Source: Mycobacterium sp. Root265 (GTDB lineage Bacteria > Actinomycetota > Actinomycetes > Mycobacteriales > Mycobacteriaceae). Taken from it: 64,000 nt of DNA. Of the stretch, positions 49,594 through 57,101 are shown piece after piece. The notes beneath the pieces were generated by a model. It was not told where the DNA came from and did not search any database. It saw only the letters and a list, made by a program, of their open reading frames with translations. Every line of letters starts with the position of its first letter. Position 1 is the first letter of the stretch. A program made the translations under genes and the position numbers. The DNA lies in contig NZ_LMJA01000010.1 of NCBI RefSeq assembly GCF_001428895.1, positions 41,339 through 105,338 of the forward strand, read 5' to 3'.

Positions 49594-50283
49594 TCAGGCC
49601 GGCTTGTCGGCCCTGATGACGGCGATCTGCTCTTCCCGTCGCCCGGTGTCGAGTCGTCCGGTCTGCTCCAGCCAGCCCGCCTGCTCACTGAGCACCGGGC
49701 CGAACCGGACCTGTTCGGTGAGCACGATCCGGGCATCGAGGCCGCTGCCGCGCAACTGCTCCAACGACCGGTCGATATCGGAGAGCTCCGACTGCACCAA
49801 CAGCAATACCCCGCGGGCGGCGAGCATCCCGGCGGCCACCTGGCACAGCGGGTCCAAAATCAGCCTGCCATCGGGGCCCCCGTTCCACGGCGTGCTCGGC
49901 GCACCCCACGCGCCGGGCGTTGCGCCGCGACCGTCGGGCTGCATCGGCACCCCGGGCGGATTACACGCCACCACATCGAACGGTGCGCATTCCAGCGCCT
50001 GCGTCCATGACCCCAGCCGGATGTGGACATCCGCCCCGGCGACCGATGCGCGGGTTCGGGCGTACTGCACGGCACGGGGGCAGATGTCGAACCCCGTGAC
50101 GCTTTTGGCGCCCAGGCCGGCGGCAGCCATTGCGACCACGCCGCTACCGGAGCACAGATCCAGCACACGGCGCCCGGCCACCGCCGCGGCTTCCTGCAGA
50201 GCCTGCACGAGAAGATACGAATCCTGTTGCGGCCGATACACAGTGGCGAGTTCCGAGGCTGTCCGGGTGAAAGTCGTTCTCAT
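49594..50283 (-). CDS. HemK2-like class I methyltransferase
   Basis: A 229-residue SAM-dependent methyltransferase with VLDLCSGSGVVAMAAAGLGA (motif I) and VVACNPPGVP, the NPPx motif of enzymes that methylate Gln/Asn or bases. VYRPQQDSYLL near the start is typical of the HemK2 group. The ATG overlaps the stop of the LLM oxidoreductase (ATGA). Natural substrate unknown. Confidence 0.85.
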   Translation of the reverse strand: MRTTFTRTASELATVYRPQQDSYLLVQALQEAAAVAGRRVLDLCSGSGVVAMAAAGLGAKSVTGFDICPRAVQYARTRASVAGADVHIRLGSWTQALECAPFDVVACNPPGVPMQPDGRGATPGAWGAPSTPWNGGPDGRLILDPLCQVAAGMLAARGVLLLVQSELSDIDRSLEQLRGSGLDARIVLTEQVRFGPVLSEQAGWLEQTGRLDTGRREEQIAVIRADKPA

Positions 50284-51263
50284 CCGAGTTCCGCGCGCAA
50301 TGCGGTCAGCAGCGGTTGGGCCGCCTCGGACAGGAACTGATCCTGGGTGTCCCCGCCGATCTGGATCAGCGCAATGTCGGTGAAACCGGCGTCCCGGTAG
50401 GGTCGCGCCGCCTCGATGATGGCGTCGAGATCGGGCCCGCAGGGTATCGCCGATGCCACGTCCTCGGGCCGGACGAACTTGGTGGCCGCGGCGAACCCTG
50501 CCGGGGTGGGCAGGTCGGCGTTCACCGGCCATCCGCCGGCGAACCACCGGAACTGATCGTGGGCACGAGCGATCGCAGTGTCCCGGTCGGGATCCCAGCA
50601 GATGGGCAACTGACCGATGACGCGCCCCTCGGTCAGACCCATCCCCTGGCGCTGGTGATGCCAGCCCTGAACGACATCGGTGTCGGGCGCGGTGTTGATC
50701 AGATGGTCGGACAGCACGGCCAGTTCCCCGACCGCCCGGTCCCCTGCCATCGCGACCGCGAGCCCGACCGGCTCCTGCGGCAGATCCCACAGCCGTGCGG
50801 AATCGACCGAGAAGTACTCGCCGTGGAAGTCCACGAGATCGCCGCCGAGAAGCTCCCGGATCACCTTGATGGCTTCGGCGAGCATGTCCAGCCGGCGACC
50901 TGCGGTCGGCCAGCCCTGACCCACGACGTGCTCGTTGAGGTTTTCGCCGCTGCCCAGCCCGAGGGTGAACCTGCCGTCGGCGAGGATCTGCACGGTCGCG
51001 GCCTGCTGCGCCACCACCGCGGGGTGATACCGCATCGTCGGACAGGTCACGTACGAGTACAGGCCCACCTCGGAGGTCGCGTGGGCCACTGCGCCGAGCA
51101 CCGGCCAGGCATTGGGGGCGTGCCCTTGCGCTGCCAGCCATGGCGAGAAGTGATCACTGCAGACCTCGAAGTCGAACCCGACCTGCTCGGCGGAAACCGC
51201 ATGGCGAACAAGATCTTTGGGACCAGTCTGCTCGGTCATCAGGGTGTAGCCGAATCTGGTCAT
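50280..51263 (-). CDS. F420-dependent LLM-class oxidoreductase (TIGR03557-type)
   Basis: A 327-residue luciferase-like (beta/alpha)8 flavin/F420 enzyme, related to F420-dependent glucose-6-phosphate dehydrogenase but of the TIGR03557 subgroup. Motifs are FGYTLMTEQTGP, FDFEVCSDHFSPW, YVTCPTMRYHPAVVAQQAATV and LGLGSGENLNEHV. ATG 51263 fits the family start; an extension to 51308 overlaps the next gene. Substrate unknown. Confidence 0.87.
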   Translation of the reverse strand: MTRFGYTLMTEQTGPKDLVRHAVSAEQVGFDFEVCSDHFSPWLAAQGHAPNAWPVLGAVAHATSEVGLYSYVTCPTMRYHPAVVAQQAATVQILADGRFTLGLGSGENLNEHVVGQGWPTAGRRLDMLAEAIKVIRELLGGDLVDFHGEYFSVDSARLWDLPQEPVGLAVAMAGDRAVGELAVLSDHLINTAPDTDVVQGWHHQRQGMGLTEGRVIGQLPICWDPDRDTAIARAHDQFRWFAGGWPVNADLPTPAGFAAATKFVRPEDVASAIPCGPDLDAIIEAARPYRDAGFTDIALIQIGGDTQDQFLSEAAQPLLTALRAELG

Positions 51264-51304
51264 GGCCGGGGCATACCCGCTCACCCGCTGGGCAAACGCG
51301 GCGC

Positions 51305-51862
51305 TCAACGCTCGGGGCTATGCTCTGCGGTCTCACATTCCGTTGGCCCGGCCCGTATCCGCAGCACCAGTGGCAGCACCAACCAGAAGGCCACCAGGCC
51401 CAGTCCGGTGGTCAGACCCGCCAGCACACCGGCCCACAGGTCGAGGACCGCACCGAAGATCAGCACCATCACGCCGGACAGCGTGAGTGCCAGCAGCAGG
51501 ATGCCGGCATAGGCCAGCCAGTGCGCGGTCGTCACCACCAGATCCAGCCGGTGGCGGCGGAACAGCAGCCGGTGGATGCCGATCGGGGCGATCAACAACA
51601 CCGTCGCACCGATGGAACACGACACCGTGACCAGGTAGACGATCCGCAGCTCGAGTCGTAGGCCCTCGAAGCCGTCGTGAAACGGCAGGGTCAGCAGCAG
51701 GCCGGTGAGCAGTTGGACTCCGGTCTGCACCACCCTCAACTCCTGCAAAAGGCTGGACCAGTTACGGTCCAGCCTTTGCGTACTCGTCTCGTGACGAGCG
51801 TTTTCATTCCAACGTCGGTCGCGCTCCAGATCGTCCACGTCGACCTCGTCGGGCCGCGGCAC
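51305..51862 (-). CDS. DUF6328 family membrane protein
   Basis: A 185-residue protein with a charged N terminus (NWSSLLQELRVVQTGVQLLTGLLL split across the first helix) and four hydrophobic helices. This matches the DUF6328 family of actinobacteria, function unknown. GTG 51862 with GGAGAAG upstream. Third gene in a run starting at 52259, probably driven by the SigF promoter at 52298-52324. Confidence 0.78.
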   Translation of the reverse strand: MPRPDEVDVDDLERDRRWNENARHETSTQRLDRNWSSLLQELRVVQTGVQLLTGLLLTLPFHDGFEGLRLELRIVYLVTVSCSIGATVLLIAPIGIHRLLFRRHRLDLVVTTAHWLAYAGILLLALTLSGVMVLIFGAVLDLWAGVLAGLTTGLGLVAFWLVLPLVLRIRAGPTECETAEHSPER

Positions 51863-51873
51863 TTCTCCGCCCG

Positions 51874-52029
51874 CTAATACCAGGCACGCCTACCGGCCAC
51901 CGGCCTGCCGATGGCACCCAGTGCCCAGAAGACCGCGCCGACGACGAGCAGAACGACCCCGACGACCCACAGCAGATACACATCCAGCACGAAGCCGAGG
52001 ATCAGCAGTATTGCTCCGAGAACGATCAC
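51874..52029 (-). CDS. DUF6131-like small membrane protein
   Basis: A 51-residue two-helix protein (VIVLGAILLILGFVLDVYLL, then VVGVVLLVVGAVFWALG) ending in a basic GRPVAGRRAWY tail. GTG 52029 overlaps the upstream stop (GTGA), with GAGG upstream, so it is co-translated with the 77-residue membrane protein. Function unknown. Confidence 0.78.
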   Translation of the reverse strand: MIVLGAILLILGFVLDVYLLWVVGVVLLVVGAVFWALGAIGRPVAGRRAWY

Positions 52030-52259
52030 GACACCCTCATTTCCATCGGACCCATCGAACTGGGCTCTGGCAGTTTGCAATTCGCCACCTTGGGGTTCAC
52101 GCCCGCGTAGTTCAGTGGCCCGGCGACCACGGTCAGCGCGATGGTCCCGGCGGTCGCACAGTTGGTGGCGCCGCTGTCGAAGTAGTCGCGCTGAAACGCC
52201 GCGAACACCCCGATCAACAACCAGATCAACACCAGCGTGCCGATGAGTCCGCGTCCCAT
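52026..52259 (-). CDS. Small membrane protein, 77 residues
   Basis: One N-terminal helix (LIGTLVLIWLLIGVFAAF, residues 5-22) and an exported-type domain with two Cys (ATNCATAGTIAL and VANCKLPEP) that could pair outside the membrane. ATG with GGAGG upstream. First gene of the putative SigF operon with DUF6131 and DUF6328 genes. Function unknown. Confidence 0.75.
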   Translation of the reverse strand: MGRGLIGTLVLIWLLIGVFAAFQRDYFDSGATNCATAGTIALTVVAGPLNYAGVNPKVANCKLPEPSSMGPMEMRVS

Positions 52260-52297
52260 GAATCCTCCAGTTTGCTATGGATGAATGCAGACGCCGG

Positions 52298-52324
52298 GTA
52301 CCCCTTTGACGGTCGCGTCAAACC
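52298..52324 (-). promoter_or_regulatory. Consensus SigF promoter of small membrane-protein operon
   Basis: Minus strand: GGTTT (52320-52324), 16-nt spacer, GGGTAC (52298-52303), about 38 nt before the ATG at 52259. A perfect match to the mycobacterial SigF consensus, the best in the window. Confidence 0.8.
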
Positions 52325-52358
52325 TGTTTGGTGGTACTGAAAACTGTGTCGTGGCCCA

Positions 52359-52385
52359 GGTTTGGCCCGCCAAGGCACCGGGAAG
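52359..52385 (+). promoter_or_regulatory. SigF-like promoter of csbD-like gene
   Basis: GGTTT (52359-52363), 16-nt spacer, GGGAAG (52380-52385); the -10 has one mismatch. 51 nt before the CsbD ATG and divergent from the consensus SigF promoter at 52298-52324. Confidence 0.5.
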
Positions 52386-52436
52386 CCTGCGGTGGTGCGG
52401 GAAAACCAATCCACTCCCGTAGCGGAAAGGTTGAAC

Positions 52437-52673
52437 ATGACTGACAAGAAGACCGGCCCCGAATCCGGCATCAGCGGCGTCGTCGAAGACGTCAAGGGCA
52501 AGGCCAAGGAGGCCGTGGGCACCGTCACCGGCCAGGACGATCTGCGGCGCGAGGGCGCGGCCCAACAGGACAAGGCCGAAGCCGAGCGCGATGTGGCCAA
52601 GAAGGAAGCCGAGGCCGAGAGCGCTCGCGCCGGCGCCGACGCAGCCGAGCAGCGCCAGAAGGCAGAGCAGTAA
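52437..52673 (+). CDS. CsbD-like stress protein
   Basis: A 78-residue, highly charged helical protein with the CsbD signature GVVEDVKGKAKEAVGTVTGQDDL (residues 14-36, core GKAKEAVG) and a Glu/Ala/Lys-rich C-terminal helix. CsbD in Bacillus is a SigB-dependent general stress protein, so SigF control fits. ATG with GGAAAGG upstream. Confidence 0.9.
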   Translation: MTDKKTGPESGISGVVEDVKGKAKEAVGTVTGQDDLRREGAAQQDKAEAERDVAKKEAEAESARAGADAAEQRQKAEQ

Positions 52674-52702
52674 CTGCCCTCGCGGCTCCACGGACCGGCC
52701 CA

Positions 52703-52730
52703 GCCCAGCTCCCCCGCGGGGCTGGGCCTT
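52703..52730 (+). terminator. Terminator hairpin after csbD-like gene
   Basis: GCCCAGC and GCTGGGC arms (52703-52709 and 52721-52727) with further inner C-G pairs, followed by CTTTCC. It lies between the convergent csbD-like and usfY genes. Confidence 0.75.
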
Positions 52731-52755
52731 TCCGTGTTCGGGCCGTCCTCAGGGT

Positions 52756-53064
52756 CTAACTGGCGGGACGCTGGCGGATGACCTCGGGGTGCTCGGCATA
52801 CCACCGCTCTTCGAGGCGACGCACCCGAACATGCTCGACGGTCATCCACAGCGCGCCGATGACAAAACCGGCGGCCGACAGCGAACCGAGCATCAGCCCG
52901 ACATCATGGTGCCGGGTGGCGAAGGCGGCAAGACAACCGACGAACAGCACGAGTGCCACTCCGATCACGACCAGCGCGGGCATGATCACGTTGTCCGTCA
53001 TGGACTCGCCGGCGTGGGTGCGCGTCGTGCGGGTGTGGTCTACAGGATCTCTGGGGCCTTTCAT
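52756..53064 (-). CDS. usfY: UsfY family protein
   Basis: A 102-residue membrane protein with N-terminal RDPVDHTRTTRTHAGES, two helices (VIMPALVVIGVALVLFVG and VGLMLGSLSAAGFVIGALW) and the C-terminal ERWYAEHPEVIRQRPAS. Both ends closely resemble UsfY (Rv3288c), which sits directly upstream of usfX-sigF in M. tuberculosis; here it is about 6 kb away. ATG with GGAGG upstream. Probably co-transcribed with the 53148 gene. Confidence 0.82.
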   Translation of the reverse strand: MKGPRDPVDHTRTTRTHAGESMTDNVIMPALVVIGVALVLFVGCLAAFATRHHDVGLMLGSLSAAGFVIGALWMTVEHVRVRRLEERWYAEHPEVIRQRPAS

Positions 53065-53147
53065 GGCGCCTCCTTCTCCCCAACCTGACCCGTTACCGGG
53101 TTACCTCAAGGGTAGGACTGTCCGCACTTCGCTGCTGCCGAACGCCG

Positions 53148-53507
53148 TCATCCGCCGAACCCGGCCAACGCCGGAAGGCTCATGGTCAGGACCGTCATCA
53201 TCAGCAGCATCAGAAACCAGCCGGCGCCCTGCCACGCCCACCATGTCTGCCGGTGCTTCCAGGTTTGATACGTGCGCACAAACGCGCGGACGCCGCCCCC
53301 GAAAAGGATCACCGGCGCGCCCAGTGCCAGCACGATGCGTTGCGGCCGTCCGCACGTCGCCGAATCGACGACCGCGCCGTCGCAGCCACGGGCCAGTATC
53401 GCCGCCACGGTGAGGAACAGAACGCCCAGCACGGCCGTCACCAGACCGAATCGGATCGCGGCGCTCACCTCGGGGTCGTCGCGTTGCAGTCTCGGTTCGG
53501 CGTGCAT
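53148..53507 (-). CDS. Membrane protein, Rv3289c-like
   Basis: A 119-residue protein with three helices (FGLVTAVLGVLFLTVAAIL, IVLALGAPVILFGGGV, AGWFLMLLMMTVLTMSLPAL) and a loop with CDGAVVDSATCG, whose two Cys could pair outside. The arrangement before usfY matches Rv3289c, function unknown. ATG with GAGGTGAG upstream and a SigF-like promoter at 53577-53603. Confidence 0.75.
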   Translation of the reverse strand: MHAEPRLQRDDPEVSAAIRFGLVTAVLGVLFLTVAAILARGCDGAVVDSATCGRPQRIVLALGAPVILFGGGVRAFVRTYQTWKHRQTWWAWQGAGWFLMLLMMTVLTMSLPALAGFGG

Positions 53508-53576
53508 CGACGCTCACCTCGCCGCGGGGATTCCGGAGCGGGGCACACCTGTGGCGCCGGTCACCATGAGTGGTGG

Positions 53577-53603
53577 ATGCCCGAGCAGACCGGGGCGTAA
53601 ACG
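53577..53603 (-). promoter_or_regulatory. SigF-like promoter of Rv3289c-like/usfY pair
   Basis: Minus strand: CGTTT (53599-53603), 16-nt spacer, GGGCAT (53577-53582), about 70 nt before the ATG at 53507. The -10 has the T to C variant also seen at 47680-47685. Confidence 0.5.
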
Positions 53604-54293
53604 TCAGGAGTCGACGCGCAGGTGGGCGGTCAGTAGCAGCCGGTCGTACACGCTGCGATGCGGCAGAAGTTCGTGGTAGTCGAGTTCGAGGAAGTCCTTG
53701 GCGATCTGCTCGGTGAGCGCCCTGAGCTTGGTGTTGGTTTCCTGCGAGCGCCATTTCAGCAGCTCGAACGCGGCGTCGGCGCTGATGCGGTAGATCAGCA
53801 TGAGCATGCCCTTGGCCTGTTCGATACCGCTACGGGCCTCGGCGATCTCGGCAACGGCCTCGCTGACACGCTCCTGCTGCTCGCGCGTGCCGGTCTGCGC
53901 CGAGGGCGTGGCGTCGATGTAGAACCCATGGGTGCCGATGACGGTGCTGCCGTCATCGGCGAACAACTGGTCGGCGACGACAACGACATGGTGGGTGTTG
54001 CCGCGGGTGTCGACGATCCGGTGCCGGGTGCTGAACGCCGCGCCGGTGCGCCGGATCTCGGCCAGCGTGGCCGCGACCTGACCGTAGTCATCCGGATGTT
54101 TGTGTGCCAGCACCAGTTCGGTGGTGGGCTCTACCGCGCCGGGCTCGTAACCGTGCATGCGCTGCACCTGTTCGGACCATTCCCATCGCTCATCGGCGAA
54201 ATGGAAACGAAACCAACCGACGTGTTGATGCTCACCACCGGCGAGTGCGGGCTCGTCCGGCAGTTGTTTGCCAAGGTGTTGTCCATCGCTCAT
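53604..54293 (-). CDS. PAS-ANTAR domain protein
   Basis: A 229-residue cytoplasmic regulator: an N-terminal PAS_3-type sensor (WFRFHFADERWEWSEQVQRMHGY through GTHGFYIDAT, residues 25-130) and a C-terminal ANTAR RNA-binding domain (GIEQAKGMLMLIYRISADAAFELLKWRSQ, residues 160-190). ANTAR proteins bind paired hairpins and prevent transcription termination. The signal is unknown; its place beside SigF-type genes suggests stress sensing. ATG 54293. Confidence 0.88.
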   Translation of the reverse strand: MSDGQHLGKQLPDEPALAGGEHQHVGWFRFHFADERWEWSEQVQRMHGYEPGAVEPTTELVLAHKHPDDYGQVAATLAEIRRTGAAFSTRHRIVDTRGNTHHVVVVADQLFADDGSTVIGTHGFYIDATPSAQTGTREQQERVSEAVAEIAEARSGIEQAKGMLMLIYRISADAAFELLKWRSQETNTKLRALTEQIAKDFLELDYHELLPHRSVYDRLLLTAHLRVDS

Positions 54294-54304
54294 CTCACGA
54301 TGGA

Positions 54305-54646
54305 TTATGCCCGTTCATCCAGCCCTTCGGCGATGCGCTTGATAGCCAAAAGGCGACGATCCCATTGCTGCCCGATCACTGTGAGTTGGGTGCCCAGCGC
54401 GCTCAACCGGGCACCGAGCGCGCGATAGCGAACCTCGCGACCGGCGCGGACGGACTCGACGAGACCGGCCTCGGCCAGCACCACCAAGTGCTTGGCGATC
54501 GCCTGCCTGCTCACCGGGAGTCGGGTTGCCAGCGCACTGGCCGACATCTCGGCGGCGCCGAGTTCGGTGAGGATGCGCCAACGCGTTTCGTCGGCCAGCG
54601 CGGCCAGCAGCGCCGTCGGCTCCGACGCGGGAGGTGTGGCCGTCAC
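54305..54646 (-). CDS. ArsR family transcriptional regulator
   Basis: A 113-residue winged-helix repressor: LLAALADETRWRILTELG, MSASALATRLPVSRQAIAKHLVVL (recognition helix) and a wing with RAGREVRYRAL. No metal-binding ELCVC motif, so it is of the type paired with SRPBCC proteins. GTG 54646 overlaps the SRPBCC stop (GTGA). Probably autoregulates the pair through the repeats at 55097-55148. Confidence 0.87.
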   Translation of the reverse strand: MTATPPASEPTALLAALADETRWRILTELGAAEMSASALATRLPVSRQAIAKHLVVLAEAGLVESVRAGREVRYRALGARLSALGTQLTVIGQQWDRRLLAIKRIAEGLDERA

Positions 54647-55071
54647 GACGCCGGCGTCAGGAATTCGACCAGTTCGCCGAGTTCGGCGGTCCACCCACCC
54701 TGGTTGTCGGCGTGCGCGGCCTCGGGGTTGTGCAATTGTTCGAACCCGCTCTCCACCAGCGCGAGTCGCGTCCCGCCGTCGACCTCGACGAGCTCGATGC
54801 GCACCACCGTCGAGTTCCCGGGCACCGGGTCGGTGTCGGCCTCCCTGGCCCACCGGTACACCAGCAGCCGGGGCTTCTCGGCCTGTTCCACGAGCACCCG
54901 GTGCTTGCCGTGATCGGACCAGCCGAAGAAGCCGGTGCCACCGGCGACGGCCTCGAACTCCGCGCTGTCACCGAACCATTGTGCGATCAGATCCGCTTCG
55001 GTGAGCGCCGACCACACCTTGCCGATGGGAGCGGCGATGTCGATGCTGCGGGTGATGTCGAGCGTGTCCAT
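54643..55071 (-). CDS. SRPBCC/AHSA1-domain protein
   Basis: A 142-residue START-like fold protein (RSIDIAAPIGKVWSALTEADLIAQWFG at the start, GWTAELGELVEFL at the end), which forms a hydrophobic ligand cavity. Genes of this kind often pair with ArsR repressors, as here by stop/start overlap. Ligand unknown. ATG 55071 with GGGAG upstream. Confidence 0.87.
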   Translation of the reverse strand: MDTLDITRSIDIAAPIGKVWSALTEADLIAQWFGDSAEFEAVAGGTGFFGWSDHGKHRVLVEQAEKPRLLVYRWAREADTDPVPGNSTVVRIELVEVDGGTRLALVESGFEQLHNPEAAHADNQGGWTAELGELVEFLTPAS

Positions 55072-55096
55072 GGGAGTCTCCCTCGTCGGCTGATGT

Positions 55097-55148
55097 GCAA
55101 CCCCAGAATTGCATGATGCCCGGTTTAACGCAACCCTGAAGTTGCATG
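55097..55148. promoter_or_regulatory. Two tandem ArsR-type operator candidates
   Basis: Direct 19-bp repeats GCAACCCCAGAATTGCATG (55097-55115) and GCAACCCTGAAGTTGCATG (55130-55148) spaced 33 bp apart, each partly palindromic (TGCAA-N8-TTGCA; GCAAC-N6-GTTGC). They lie between SRPBCC and the Mrr-like gene and cover the ATG of the latter (55146). Confidence 0.7.
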
Positions 55149-55724
55149 TCGTCCGATCGGCCTGTCGGAGCCGTCGCCTACCATGCGAGCGTGCGGATCA
55201 AGATCGTTCTCGCGGTGGGCATCACGGCCGGTGCCGCGGCATATGCCGCGGGCGCCAGGTGGCAACTGGCATTGACCGCCGCACTGCTCGCGCCGCTCAC
55301 GGTGGCGACGGTGCCGCATTTCCTATCCGGGTTGCGCACCCCGGCTCCCGACGAGAATCCGATCGACACCATGTCGGGAACCGAGTTCGAGGACTACATC
55401 GCCCGCATCGCCCGCTCCTGCGGCGCCCCGGTGATCATGACCTCGATCACCGGCGATTGGGGTGTCGACCTCATCATCGGTCGTCGCCCCGAACGTCTTG
55501 CCGTGCAGTGCAAACGGATGAACCGTCCGGTCGGCACGAGCGCCGTCCAAGAGGTGGTGGCCGGTGCCGCGATGCAGGACTGCACTCACACCATGGTGGT
55601 GACCAACAACGAGTTCACGCCTGCGGCAAGGAAACTGGCCGAACGACACGACTGCATCCTGGTCACCGGGGCGGACATCCCCAGACTCAAGGGGCTGATC
55701 CGCGGGCTGACTACATCCCGCTGA
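55146..55724 (+). CDS. Membrane-anchored Mrr-like restriction endonuclease domain protein
   Basis: A 192-residue protein with one or two N-terminal hydrophobic helices (IVLAVGITAGAAAYAAGARW, then LALTAALLAPLTVATV, residues 18-57) and a C-terminal Mrr_cat-type PD-(D/E)XK domain: MSGTEFEDYIARI, GDWGVDLIIG (metal Asp) and LAVQCKRM (Gln-x-Lys). Mrr domains cleave modified or foreign DNA; membrane attachment is unusual. Its start overlaps an operator candidate. The 3' end overlaps lat by 14 bp. Confidence 0.8.
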   Translation: MSSDRPVGAVAYHASVRIKIVLAVGITAGAAAYAAGARWQLALTAALLAPLTVATVPHFLSGLRTPAPDENPIDTMSGTEFEDYIARIARSCGAPVIMTSITGDWGVDLIIGRRPERLAVQCKRMNRPVGTSAVQEVVAGAAMQDCTHTMVVTNNEFTPAARKLAERHDCILVTGADIPRLKGLIRGLTTSR

Positions 55725-57060
55725 GGACGTCGCGCACCGCGTCCACCGCGGTGTCGATCTCGGCGGCGGTCACCGTCAGGGCCGGCCGGAACCGCACCGA
55801 ATCCGTACCGCTGGCCAGCATGATCACCTGCCGGTCCCACAACCGCCGGATCAGTTCGTCCCGCTCGGTGGCGGTGCGCATGCTGAACGCGCACATCAGC
55901 CCGCGGCCCCGTGGATCGAGCACACGGTCGGGGAACTCACCGGTCAACTCGCGCAGCCGGTCCAGCAGACGCCGTCCCGCCACGGCGGCGTCGGCGATCA
56001 GTTCGTCGGATTCGATGACCTCAAGGATGCGCCGGGCGCGCACCATGTCGGTGAGGTTGCCACCCCAGGTGGAGTTGATCCGGGAACTGGTATGGAACAC
56101 GTTGTCGACGATCTCATCGACGCGTCCGCCGGCCATCACACCGCACACCTGGGTCTTCTTACCGAAGGCCACCACATCCGGGGTGACGCCCAATTGCTGG
56201 TAGGCCCAGGCAGTTCCGGTGATACCGCACCCGGTCTGCACCTCGTCGAAGATGAGCAGTGCGTCGAACTCATCGCACAGTGCACGCATGGCCGCGAAGA
56301 ATTCGGGCCGGATGTGCCGGTCACCGCCTTCGCCCTGAATCGGCTCGGCGATGAAACATGCGATGTCGTGCGGGTGCGCCTCGAATGCGGCACGCGCCTG
56401 GCGAAGTGACTCGGCCTCCAGCTCGGCGATGTCGACGCCCGGCCGTAGATACGGCGCGTCGATACGCGGCCAGTCGAACTTAGGGAAGCGGGCGACCTTG
56501 TTGGGGTCGGTGTTGGTCAGCGACATCGTGTAGCCGCTGCGGCCGTGGAAGGCGCCGCGCAGGTGCAGGACCCGGGTGCCCAGCGCCGGATCGATGCCGC
56601 GGGCCTCGTTGTGGCGGCTCTTCCAATCGAAGGCCACCTTCAGCGCGTTCTCGACGGCGAGGGCTCCCCCGTCGACGAAGAACAGATGCGGCAGCGCCGG
56701 ATCACCCAGCACCCGGGCGAAGGTCTCGACGAATCGCGCCATCGGCACGGTATAGATATCGGAGTTGCTCGGCTTGTTCACCGCCGCCTGCGCCAGTTCG
56801 GCGCGGAAGGTCTCGTCGTCGGCCAGGGCCGGGTGGTTCATGCCGAGCGCCGACGAGGCGAAGAACGTGAACATGTCCAGGTAGCGCCGGCCGTCGCGGG
56901 CATCGACCAGGACCGATCCTCGGGATCGTTCGAGATCGAGCACCAGATCCATGCCGTCGGCCAGCATGTTGCGGCCCAGCACATCGTGCACCTGGCGGGC
57001 CGGGATCTCGGCGGGGCGCTGGTGGTCGGCAGAAGTCAGAACAGCGGTCATGGGCGCCAT
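55711..57060 (-). CDS. lat: L-lysine 6-transaminase
   Basis: PLP enzyme of 449 residues moving the epsilon-amino group of lysine to 2-oxoglutarate; the product cyclises to piperideine-6-carboxylate, the Pcd substrate. Class III signatures are LRGAFHGRSGYTMSLTNTDP, CFIAEPIQGEGGDRH, LLIFDEVQTGCGITG and the PLP lysine in VVAFGKKTQVCG. ATG 57060, with a second ATG 9 nt in. Matches Rv3290c, which rises strongly in stationary phase in M. tuberculosis. Confidence 0.95.
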   Translation of the reverse strand: MAPMTAVLTSADHQRPAEIPARQVHDVLGRNMLADGMDLVLDLERSRGSVLVDARDGRRYLDMFTFFASSALGMNHPALADDETFRAELAQAAVNKPSNSDIYTVPMARFVETFARVLGDPALPHLFFVDGGALAVENALKVAFDWKSRHNEARGIDPALGTRVLHLRGAFHGRSGYTMSLTNTDPNKVARFPKFDWPRIDAPYLRPGVDIAELEAESLRQARAAFEAHPHDIACFIAEPIQGEGGDRHIRPEFFAAMRALCDEFDALLIFDEVQTGCGITGTAWAYQQLGVTPDVVAFGKKTQVCGVMAGGRVDEIVDNVFHTSSRINSTWGGNLTDMVRARRILEVIESDELIADAAVAGRRLLDRLRELTGEFPDRVLDPRGRGLMCAFSMRTATERDELIRRLWDRQVIMLASGTDSVRFRPALTVTAAEIDTAVDAVRDVLSGM

Positions 57061-57101
57061 CCTAACGCAATTTTTACGCTCTACCCACCATCAAACAGGA
57101 A

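Noticed and set aside
54294-54330. SigF promoter for the PAS-ANTAR gene
   Set aside because: A GGGCAT lies close to the ATG, but no GTTT-type -35 lies 15-17 nt upstream.
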